Of a stretch of DNA of 64,000 nucleotides, positions 25,839 to 33,070 are shown piece by piece. The DNA is from Sediminibacterium roseum. Its GTDB lineage: Bacteria > Bacteroidota > Bacteroidia > Chitinophagales > Chitinophagaceae. Position 1 is the stretch's first letter; each line of letters begins with the position of its first letter. The DNA is taken from assembly GCF_009939005.1 (NCBI RefSeq), contig NZ_JAACJS010000002.1, forward strand, positions 216,646 to 280,645, in the 5' to 3' direction. The notes beneath the pieces were generated by a model, which was not told where the DNA came from, did not search any database, and was given only the letters and a program-made list of their open reading frames with translations. Made by a program: the position numbers and the translations under genes.

Positions 25839-25839
25839 A

Positions 25840-28155
25840 ATGTCAATCAAAACTATCAACCTCACTCCAGACCCTCGAATCTTGCGCATGTTGGGGCAAA
25901 TCGAACTTAAGGGCTGGCAATGTATCGCAGAGTTAGTCGATAATTCAATTGATGCAATGCTCAAAACAAAGTCTTCTTCGAAAACCAACGAGATCGAAAT
26001 TCAGATTCCGTCGCGGGTCGAGATCGAACGGAATATCCCTCTGTCGATTCGGGACAATGGTACCGGAATGACTGAAGATGAATTGGAAAATTGCCTCAAA
26101 GCCGGTTACACTTCTCAAAGCACGGATAACTTGGGTTTGTTCGGCATGGGTTTTAACATTGCAACGGCAAGGTTGGGTGATGTGGTTGAAGTGTGGACAA
26201 GCACCAAAGAAATGGATCACGAAATTGGTGTTCGTATAGATCTTATTGAAATGCAAAGGACAAAAAGCTTTGTGCGAGAACTCTTAAGGCGGAAGAAAAC
26301 TTTTGCTGTGTCTGGAACTTCTATTGAAATATCCAAATTCCACCCAAGGGCGGAAAAACTTTTGAACAAGCAACATATTCAAAAAGAGTTGAACAGGATT
26401 TATTCAAAAAAATTGCTTGACGAGTATAAGATATCAATCAAAACAAACCAGGTTCAACTTAAGCCTTTCGAATTTTGTGTTTGGTCCGAGGAGCGGTCAG
26501 TCATCTACCAAGGGGAAGAAATACACGCGGTGCAGCATTTTAACCATGATTTCGATGATCGACATTATTGCGCACGATGTTTTATATGGATTGACGAATA
26601 TGAAGCAGATATAACCACCCAAACAGTTTGTCCAAACTGTAACTTGGCGGACATGGTTCAGGCAAGGAAGATTAACATAAAAGGATGGGTGGGAATTCAA
26701 CGTTACAATGATTTAGAACATTATGGGATTAACATTATTCGCAACGGAAGGATTATCAAAAAATTGGACAAATCGCTTTTTACATGGCAGGACAGGTATA
26801 ATAAAAATAATGGCGAACCTATTAAAGATTACCCAATCGATACGACTGCTCAAGGTGGCCGGATTGTTGGTGAAATTATCGCAGACTTCATTACTCCAAC
26901 GTACACGAAAGACAGTTTTGAAGAGACTGACAAGCATTGGTTAGACAGCGTCGAAGTTGTGCGCGGGAAGGGCCCTTTGCAACCAAAGATCGCTGAATCA
27001 CTACAGTTTACACGGAATCAGTCACCGCTTGCAAAGCTTTTTTATGGTTATCGTAAGTCATTCCCTGTGGGGCTGAAAAACCTCATTCCTGGCAACAAAG
27101 CAGGCCAAGGGTTATATTCAGAAGCAAAGAAATGGGCGGATTTATTTTATGAAGGGGATCCCGACTATCAGTCGGATACAAAATGGTACGAAGCTGTGCT
27201 CAACGCGGAGTTTCCTGTCGATGACTCTGGTATTGATCCTACTATTATGGATAATACCCCACCTGCCGCGGAAGGAGAGCAAAATACGGGTGATGCGACC
27301 AACGATTCCAATCCTACACCTAGTGCAAATGCGGCCCAAGATCAAGACCTTTACCCGGGCAGGAAGATTCACTTGGCAGATAAAGAACTTGATCTCAGGC
27401 CTACACTTAATGAAATGCCTTATCGCTTAGCCATCTATAATTATTGGCCAACCGTTGACTTTAAGTCACCAATCATATTCGAGGCGATTCAGGCGTCCAA
27501 ATTTAATGTCTACGTAAACAATAATCACCCGCTCTTCAAGGATTTTGCCGATGGATGGGAGGACCTTGTATTGATGGAAATTTCAACACGCTTTTACGAA
27601 AAACTGAATAACCTAGATATATGGCCACTTAGTCGTATTTATTACGAACTCAAGAATAAATACTTCGGAGAGAAGATGCTAAGTGTTCAAGCATTAGTAT
27701 CGGAAGCAAAGGCCTTGATTACAGATATCCAAAACTATTTAGTTAATGAAGTTAGCGGTCAACCATTGGTGCAATTGCCCGTTTTGTCCCCAGAACAACT
27801 GAAAACACTGAAGCAAAATTATCTTCAAATTGAAGCGAAGAGTCTTCAAGATGTTGACACAATTCTTACCACTACGGAGTTTCTAAAGTACATGGACTAC
27901 TCTTATATCATAGATTTTGCAAAAAGTAACCCTTCACTGATTTATGACGACAATTATTTTGCGCTACCGTATGATACATTAGATGATTCGGATATCAAGA
28001 CAAGACAGCTAGAGCAATACAACGGCTACCTTGGAGATATTAAATGGTTTATCTTCGACTTATCCAACTACACAGATGTGCTTGTAAAGCAACAACGTAA
28101 CCTCATTATCCGCAATAGGTTCAGCCTTGAGTTTCTTAATTCAAAAGTATCTTGA
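25840..28155 (+). CDS. MORC/MutL-like GHKL ATPase of restriction system
   Basis: This 771-residue protein opens with a GHKL ATP-binding domain: motif N ELVDNSIDA (Glu31, Asn35), motif G1 RDNGTGM (Asp72), and G2 LGLFGMGFNIA (98-108). It keeps intact catalytic Glu and Asn. A zinc ribbon (Cys244, Cys247, Cys264, Cys267) is inserted before GINIIRNGRIIKKLD (297-311), which reads like the S5-domain strand of MORC and MutL proteins. The C-terminal 350 residues are unrecognised and include a low-complexity acidic linker (about 465-505). Prokaryotic MORC-type ATPases are known from restriction-modification loci with SF2 helicases and nucleases. Here the gene sits between a methyltransferase and a nuclease-helicase. 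An ATP-driven DNA clamp role is inferred. Confidence 0.85.
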   Translation: MSIKTINLTPDPRILRMLGQIELKGWQCIAELVDNSIDAMLKTKSSSKTNEIEIQIPSRVEIERNIPLSIRDNGTGMTEDELENCLKAGYTSQSTDNLGLFGMGFNIATARLGDVVEVWTSTKEMDHEIGVRIDLIEMQRTKSFVRELLRRKKTFAVSGTSIEISKFHPRAEKLLNKQHIQKELNRIYSKKLLDEYKISIKTNQVQLKPFEFCVWSEERSVIYQGEEIHAVQHFNHDFDDRHYCARCFIWIDEYEADITTQTVCPNCNLADMVQARKINIKGWVGIQRYNDLEHYGINIIRNGRIIKKLDKSLFTWQDRYNKNNGEPIKDYPIDTTAQGGRIVGEIIADFITPTYTKDSFEETDKHWLDSVEVVRGKGPLQPKIAESLQFTRNQSPLAKLFYGYRKSFPVGLKNLIPGNKAGQGLYSEAKKWADLFYEGDPDYQSDTKWYEAVLNAEFPVDDSGIDPTIMDNTPPAAEGEQNTGDATNDSNPTPSANAAQDQDLYPGRKIHLADKELDLRPTLNEMPYRLAIYNYWPTVDFKSPIIFEAIQASKFNVYVNNNHPLFKDFADGWEDLVLMEISTRFYEKLNNLDIWPLSRIYYELKNKYFGEKMLSVQALVSEAKALITDIQNYLVNEVSGQPLVQLPVLSPEQLKTLKQNYLQIEAKSLQDVDTILTTTEFLKYMDYSYIIDFAKSNPSLIYDDNYFALPYDTLDDSDIKTRQLEQYNGYLGDIKWFIFDLSNYTDVLVKQQRNLIIRNRFSLEFLNSKVS

Positions 28156-29831
28156 TGACGACAACCGGCTTCTTAGGTATTGATAGACTAACTAAAGGCC
28201 CTTGGCAGGCTTTCGAACGGGGAATTGCGCGGTTGCTTGCCCATAGAGGATGGGATTCATACGACGTTGTCGGCGGTTCTGGTGATAAGGGGGCCGATAT
28301 ACTCGGTTCAAAAGATGGTGTCGAGAAGATATTTCAAACAAAGTTCTACCAAGGCAACAGTAATTTAAGTGTAGATATTGTGGGCGACGTAGTTCGGGCT
28401 ATCGAATTCTATGGAATTCAACAGGGAGTATGCGTATCCAACCGAGTGCTGGGTACAGCACAGAAGCAAAGGCTTGAAACTTACAAGCGGCAAGGCTACC
28501 AGATTGAAACATTTACTGGAAATAAAATATTAGAGTCGTTTGAGTTACTTCCAGAATGGCCAACGGATAAAAAAGTTTTACGCCCTTATCAACGAGAAGC
28601 GATCGAAAAAATTATCGAATCGTTTGAACATGGAACCCGCAAAGGATTAATAACCCTGGCAACCGGCCTAGGAAAAACCTACGTGGCTGGCTGTTTTCTC
28701 AGGTGGCTATATGAAAATCATCCCGGTTCACAGGTATTGATCCTTGCAGATAAGAGGGAATTGCTCCTACAATTTGACAAATCTATTTGGACGAATCTAC
28801 CTAAGTCTGTTGCTACCCATATTTTGCATGAGGGTGAAAAACCTAGTTTTGACCAAGGAGTTTTACTTTCCACGTTTCAAAGTTTCGAAGGCTACTTCGA
28901 GAAGAGGCCACAATTGACCTTCGATGTTGTAATAGTAGACGAAGCGCATCACGCAGCTGCCGACACATTTATTGATGTAATCCAGAAAATCGATCCAAAA
29001 TATTTACTAGGACTTACCGCTACACCATTCCGTAAAGATCAACGAAGTATTAAAAAAATTTTTGGCGAGCCCTTGGTAAAGTATGACGTGATTAAAGCTT
29101 TAAAAAAAGGATATCTGGCTAATATAGAATATAAAATCAAGAACGACAACATCGATACTAGTTGGATTAGTAACGAAAGCAAAAACGGCTACACTGTTAA
29201 ACAACTAAACAAAAAGTTGTTTATCCCAGAGAGAGACGAAGAAATATGCGACACAATTTTTAAATATTGGAATTTTAAGCAACCCCAACGGGGAATTATT
29301 TTTTGCAATAGTAGTGAGCATGCAGAAAGAATTGAACAATTGTTGCGGACTCAATTCAATTTCCCAGCACGGTCGTTGACCACGAGGGTGCCGAGTTCAG
29401 AAGAACGGGCAAAACGGTTGCGTTTGTTTAAGACTGGAGAAATAAAAATCCTGACCTGCTATGATATGCTCAATGAAGGCGTAGATGTCCCTGATGTCGA
29501 TTTCCTCGTGTACTTAAGAATTACGCACAGCAGGGTTATTTTTCTTCAACAACTCGGCCGCGGCTTACGATTCAAGGAAGGAAAAACGTTATTGGTGTTG
29601 GATTTTGTAGCTGATATTCGTAGGCTTGCGACCGTCAAACTATTTAAACAGGAATTTAAGGAGGCGGTCGAAAAACCAACTCGTACAACTCCTATAGAAG
29701 AGTTGAAATTACCTTCCGAATTCGAGTTAACTTTTTTTGACGAGACTTCGAAAGACTTTCTAAACTTGGTTACTGCGGATGCATCGGAGTTGGATGAGTA
29801 TTCAGAGGATGATACAGTCTACTTTTTGTAA
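28155..29831 (+). CDS. Mrr-like nuclease fused to SF2 helicase
   Basis: This 558-residue protein has an N-terminal PD-(D/E)xK domain of the Mrr type (about 15-125): FERGIARLLAHRGW (Glu22), GSGDKGADILG (Asp48) and IFQTKFY (Gln61-x-Lys63). The helicase follows: Walker A ATGLGKT (169-175), DEAH box VIVDEAHH (262-265), LTATPFR and QQLGRGLRF (465-472). This is the type III/I restriction-like layout in which ATP-driven translocation feeds a nuclease. The ATG at 28155 shares one base with the upstream stop (TGATG), so translation is coupled to the MORC-like ATPase. Mrr-type nucleases often prefer modified DNA; whether this one cuts modified or unmodified DNA is open. Confidence 0.92.
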   Translation: MTTTGFLGIDRLTKGPWQAFERGIARLLAHRGWDSYDVVGGSGDKGADILGSKDGVEKIFQTKFYQGNSNLSVDIVGDVVRAIEFYGIQQGVCVSNRVLGTAQKQRLETYKRQGYQIETFTGNKILESFELLPEWPTDKKVLRPYQREAIEKIIESFEHGTRKGLITLATGLGKTYVAGCFLRWLYENHPGSQVLILADKRELLLQFDKSIWTNLPKSVATHILHEGEKPSFDQGVLLSTFQSFEGYFEKRPQLTFDVVIVDEAHHAAADTFIDVIQKIDPKYLLGLTATPFRKDQRSIKKIFGEPLVKYDVIKALKKGYLANIEYKIKNDNIDTSWISNESKNGYTVKQLNKKLFIPERDEEICDTIFKYWNFKQPQRGIIFCNSSEHAERIEQLLRTQFNFPARSLTTRVPSSEERAKRLRLFKTGEIKILTCYDMLNEGVDVPDVDFLVYLRITHSRVIFLQQLGRGLRFKEGKTLLVLDFVADIRRLATVKLFKQEFKEAVEKPTRTTPIEELKLPSEFELTFFDETSKDFLNLVTADASELDEYSEDDTVYFL

Positions 29832-29900
29832 AGATTCAAGTTTTAATACAACTCCTCAAAATTCCTTTATTGGGATAAATTTCTGAGACCGAAAGGGATA

Positions 29901-29917
29901 TATTATGTGACATAATA
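29901..29917. promoter_or_regulatory. Small palindrome between converging genes
   Basis: Seven-bp arms TATTATG/CATAATA flank TGA in the 113-bp gap between the converging helicase and glycosylase genes. It may be a weak terminator or an operator; the stem is AT-rich and has no adjoining T-run. Confidence 0.25.
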
Positions 29918-29944
29918 AATTGCTTCTTGAAAAGTTAGTATTTT

Positions 29945-30607
29945 TTATCCCCCATGCTCAACAAAGTATAAGCACTTGTTTTTTATGGGACATATTGGAC
30001 AGAGTGGCTTTGTTTTACAAACTTTGGCGGCGAAGTCAAGAATTGCCCAATTTATACTTTTTGAATGCATAGATCTGACGATTTCATGTGCTAATTCTTG
30101 GAGATAAGAGTCGTATCTTATATCAGATTTTCTCCTTTCGCCAAAAAATCGTTCAAGCACCCTAGACATATTCACGTCAATTAGCGGCTTTTGTTCATTA
30201 AAAATCACTAATTCCACTGCATTGGCAATATATTGCCCCATAAAAGGGATCGATTCTAGCTCTCCTCGCTCTTTTGGTAGTCTGCCATTCCGTTTAACCA
30301 TTTCCTTCGCTAAATTCATTAACCTCTTTGATCGTTGACGATATAGTCCAACAGGCTTGAGAAATTCTTCGAGTTGATAGGCACTACCACTAGCGATTGA
30401 CAACCAGTTAGGAAAATTTCTTATGAAATCCGGGTAAAATTTCGCCACCGTCTCTGCTTTTGTTCTTTGGAGTAATACTTCGGCAATGACATATTGATAA
30501 TTCGTAAGCCCTTTTTTTCGCCAAAGGAAATTACGGCCATTGGATTTATACCATTCAAGGATATGGTGTTGGAAAAATTCGATTTTGTCTTGAGGGATGT
30601 TCTCCAT
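29945..30607 (-). CDS. MIG-like HhH-GPD thymine-DNA mismatch glycosylase
   Basis: This 220-residue base-excision glycosylase has a helix-hairpin-helix plus GPD fold. Conserved points are AEVLLQRTKA (Glu43), the hairpin PFMGQYIANAV and the catalytic Asp144 in LIDVNMSRVLERFFG. Where endonuclease III has Lys120 and MutY has Ser, this protein has Tyr126, the residue found in MIG.Mth, a G:T mismatch thymine glycosylase encoded beside a C5 methyltransferase. A 4Fe-4S cluster is predicted from Cys197, 203, 206, 212 (x5 rather than the usual x6 in the first gap). No MutY C-terminal domain is present. It converges on the methyltransferase operon, so removing T from deaminated 5-methylcytosine is the likely job. 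Confidence 0.85.
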   Translation of the reverse strand: MENIPQDKIEFFQHHILEWYKSNGRNFLWRKKGLTNYQYVIAEVLLQRTKAETVAKFYPDFIRNFPNWLSIASGSAYQLEEFLKPVGLYRQRSKRLMNLAKEMVKRNGRLPKERGELESIPFMGQYIANAVELVIFNEQKPLIDVNMSRVLERFFGERRKSDIRYDSYLQELAHEIVRSMHSKSINWAILDFAAKVCKTKPLCPICPIKNKCLYFVEHGG

Positions 30608-31001
30608 TTTATAAATTCAAAGGATGTAAACACAGAGATTAAAAAATCATTCTATCCTATCCATAACAGCATAAATTTAGCAAACCCCAGTCATGCTTCT
30701 TTCCAAGATAATTTTCTATAAAATCGCCAAACCATCTGCCTCGTACCCCAATCACTCCTACAAAAAGAACAAACAAATCTTCAAAACAAACAAACACTTC
30801 TACAAAATCTCACAAGGATTAGTCTCCGACCCCAATCGTTTGTACAAAATCGACAAATGCATCTACAAAAAGAACAAATACATCTTAAGATCAGGAAACG
30901 ATTGGTTAGATGGTAATCGATTGGCTTGAAACCCTATCAGTGGCGGGCGCAAAAAACCCGGGCTGGCAGGGCTCTAAAAAAACCAAGCTAAACCTTCTTT
31001 A
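30608..31001. other. AT-rich intergenic region with diverged direct repeats
   Basis: No gene is supported. A 16-bp perfect direct repeat (CTACAAAAAGAACAAA at 30758-30773 and 30863-30878) and ACCCCAATC (30745-30753, 30829-30837) sit in two diverged units about 100 bp apart. Their translation gives Lys/Asn/Tyr-rich nonsense, so a 78-codon frame here is not called. The segment from about 30930 is GC-rich again. Confidence 0.55.
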
Positions 31002-31484
31002 TCAATCAGTTGTCTTAGGGTTCTTCGTGAACTTGCTGCGAGGAAAATGGGCGGCCAGGTCTTCCTGTATGGCTTTTGTGCCGGGTATGCTGGAGCGGCT
31101 GGCGCCTTTTACGGCATTGTAAAAGATGAGCCCGCTCTCGTGGGCCTCGGCGCCGGCGATCATCATGGTGTCTTCCAGGGCTGTTAGCAGGGTACTGAGC
31201 TTTTTGTGGATCTCGGCGAGGTCCATTGCGAGGGCGAAATCCTTGTTGGCCTTGTCGAGACTCATGAACGCGGGTATGAGCGACTGGTTCTGGCCGGCAT
31301 AGGTAAGCGATTTACTGGTAAAGGTTGCCATCCGCTCGCCCATTTTCGCCATGCCCTTGCGGTCCTCCGCTGTGAGGTTGAAGATGAGAACGGATTTGAG
31401 CTGGTTTTGTAACGCAGCCACGTTTTTCAGTACCGCCTGTTTGTCGGCAGCACTGATCGACACGGAGATCTTGTTGTTTTGCAT
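31002..31484 (-). CDS. Conserved hypothetical helical protein
   Basis: This 160-residue protein is cytoplasmic (no signal or membrane segment) and predicted almost entirely helical, with heptad-like leucines and alanines (about 15-55 and 85-115). Charged residues are balanced and composition matches the chromosome rather than the defence island, so the codon use here has returned to GC-rich. No motif or family is recognised. It is a monocistronic minus-strand gene; a perfect palindrome at 31550-31568 lies 66 bp upstream of its start and may be its operator. Confidence 0.65.
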   Translation of the reverse strand: MQNNKISVSISAADKQAVLKNVAALQNQLKSVLIFNLTAEDRKGMAKMGERMATFTSKSLTYAGQNQSLIPAFMSLDKANKDFALAMDLAEIHKKLSTLLTALEDTMMIAGAEAHESGLIFYNAVKGASRSSIPGTKAIQEDLAAHFPRSKFTKNPKTTD

Positions 31485-31549
31485 GACAAACAGTTAAGAT
31501 TAATTTATATACGATAGAACAGTTTCCGAACCAGAATGCAAGCGGAGAA

Positions 31550-31568
31550 CTACGCAATTTTTGCGTAG
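31550..31568. promoter_or_regulatory. Perfect palindrome, possible operator
   Basis: CTACGCAA/TTGCGTAG with a 3-nt TTT centre lies 66 bp upstream of the 31484 start. GTAGAAATACG at its right edge (31565-31575) is repeated at 31623-31633, 58 bp away. Binding by a regulator is inferred. Confidence 0.4.
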
Positions 31569-31698
31569 AAATACGTGGTGGAATTGGTAATCAAATGAAG
31601 AAAAACCATCGGAGGTAAACGGGTAGAAATACGATTTATAAAAGGATGATATTACGTTTAACACCCAACCTAGTTGTCTTTCTCATTGCGTTTTTTTC

Positions 31699-31839
31699 AT
31701 GATGCTCGATCGGTATGAATATGTTACCAGTGAAACAATGCTCGATTTTGAATTTGAAAACGAGGGGCCAAAGGGAAAAATCAGGAAAATTGTACGGTTC
31801 TGCCTACAGCACTCTACGGTAGTATCCCGAAAAAAGTAA
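31699..31839 (+). pseudogene. Internally deleted DUF6934-like gene
   Basis: This 46-codon frame begins MMLDRYEYVTSETMLDFEF and continues ENEGPKGKIRKIVRF, which reads like the N-terminus of DUF6934 proteins (about 150 residues, common in Bacteroidota). It then jumps to STVVSRKK and stops, resembling the family's C-terminal KRK end. The central 100 or so residues are missing, so it looks like an in-frame internal deletion. The small ORF at 31866 is the kind that accompanies such genes. The family call is from memory of the motif and needs a search. Confidence 0.45.
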
Positions 31840-31865
31840 TTTTACAACCGATAAAAATCATTCAA

Positions 31866-32033
31866 ATGTCAGGCAAAGCAGGCGTTGAGAAAAAGCAAAA
31901 AACAAAGCCGGATAACAAAGTAAAAGATTACGGCAACGATCCTTTTTTTGTAAACAAAGCCAAACGATCAAAGGAGGTTCTCGACAAATACGGGTTTCCA
32001 AGAGAACTGGTAAACAGAAGAAATACGAAATAG
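31866..32033 (+). CDS. Small protein, partner of the DUF6934-like remnant
   Basis: This 55-residue frame encodes a basic start (KKQKTKPDNKVKDYG), then DPFFVNKAKRSKEVLDKYGF and PRELVNRRNTK. A -DPFF-x-KA- segment followed by an amphipathic helix is seen in small proteins encoded next to DUF6934-like genes. It starts 26 bp after the remnant's stop. The composition is coding-like, with no signal or membrane segment. Whether it is still expressed or functional without a full-length partner is unclear. Confidence 0.5.
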   Translation: MSGKAGVEKKQKTKPDNKVKDYGNDPFFVNKAKRSKEVLDKYGFPRELVNRRNTK

Positions 32034-32256
32034 ATGAAACACTTAGTAAAACATGTTTGGTAGTTGGCTCAACAGACGAGTCCAGCCTTCGAGTAAGAAC
32101 CATTAAAAGTGTGCTTGCGTTTGCATGCCATTATGTGATACATCTTCAGAATTCTACAATTTCATTTCCAATTACCATCACCTTAACTTAATTTTTGGTG
32201 AATTAAGAAATACACAACATTCCGTTCTCCTAGTTTGGTGTTCTAATCTAAAAACG
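32034..32256. other. AT-rich intergenic region, no gene seen
   Basis: Only a short frame (ATG at 32034, nine codons) is visible. An imperfect inverted stretch (CTTAATTT... GAATTAAG) lies near 32187-32208. The L,D-transpeptidase promoter must be here, but no TAnnTTTG box stands out. Confidence 0.35.
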
Positions 32257-32919
32257 ATGCGTACGCTAACTATGAAACTGCCGGTGCAAAAGTCACTGCG
32301 CTTTGTGGTGAATGCCACAAGCTCTCCTTTGAGAAAATTTGTGGTTACGGCTACCACTCATCTGCCCTTTAAAAAGATGAAAACGCCGTTGTACCTCTCG
32401 CTGATGGGTGTGGTTGTTCTCACCAACAGCTCGTTCAAAAAAGCAAAAATTTACAATTTCCGAACGGCAACCAAAAACACGTTTCGCGTACTCGTTCTCA
32501 AAAGCAAATACGAAATGCACATCTACGACTCCAGCGGCGAATGGATCGTTGGCTACCCCGTTGTATTCGGCAACAAAGACCTCGGCGATAAAATGATGGA
32601 GGGCGACCGCAAAACCCCCGAAGGCATATTTCACATTGCCATGAAAAGAAGACACGAAAAATGGGACAGCTTTCTTTCCATCGATTACCCTACCGCCGAA
32701 AGCTACCGCAGGTTCAACGAACGCAAAGCCAAAGGACAGATCCCCGCAAACGCGCGCATCGGCGGCTCCATCGGCATACACGGCACCTGGCCGCACGAAG
32801 ACTTTGCGATCGATCAGTACCAGAACTGGACGGAAGGTTGCATCAGCACAAAAAATGCTTTTATCCAGCAGATATTTTCCATGTTGCCGGTGGGAACGGA
32901 AGTGGAAATTCGCCGATGA
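32257..32919 (+). CDS. L,D-transpeptidase (YkuD domain)
   Basis: This 220-residue protein has a YkuD catalytic domain of the YafK type. The signature is present: SIGIHGTWPHED, then WTEGCIS with the catalytic Cys. The preceding part holds GDRKTPEGIF, the conserved strand and turn of the family. Residues 1-60 contain a hydrophobic segment (LYLSLMGVVVLTN) that can anchor or export the protein. Such enzymes form 3-3 peptidoglycan cross-links or attach or release envelope proteins; YafK-type members can act as hydrolases. The ATG at 32257 is the first plausible start, and 32272 is an alternative. Confidence 0.85.
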   Translation: MRTLTMKLPVQKSLRFVVNATSSPLRKFVVTATTHLPFKKMKTPLYLSLMGVVVLTNSSFKKAKIYNFRTATKNTFRVLVLKSKYEMHIYDSSGEWIVGYPVVFGNKDLGDKMMEGDRKTPEGIFHIAMKRRHEKWDSFLSIDYPTAESYRRFNERKAKGQIPANARIGGSIGIHGTWPHEDFAIDQYQNWTEGCISTKNAFIQQIFSMLPVGTEVEIRR

Positions 32920-32964
32920 TACATTGCCTCCATGCAGAATGAGCGGCACGACCAGAACCGAAAT

Positions 32965-32998
32965 AAATAAGGTGATCACTTTAATGATCACCTTATTT
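32965..32998. terminator. Bidirectional terminator
   Basis: A 14-bp perfect stem (AAATAAGGTGATCA with its complement, 32965-32978 and 32985-32998) lies between the converging L,D-transpeptidase and serS genes. It is A-rich on one side and T-rich on the other, suited to both directions. Confidence 0.85.
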
Positions 32999-33070
32999 AT
33001 TTATCGAAGTTGTTGTGATTAATCCAGACACTCAGATTCAACATTCGCTTTTAGCAGCAGAAGCATGGGT

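Noticed and set aside
30693..30929. 78-codon frame of Lys/Asn/Tyr-rich residues
   Set aside because: It is translated from AT-rich diverged repeats and has no coding signature.
23661..32256. Prophage or transposon ends around the defence island
   Set aside because: No integrase, transposase, tRNA or terminal repeat was visible.
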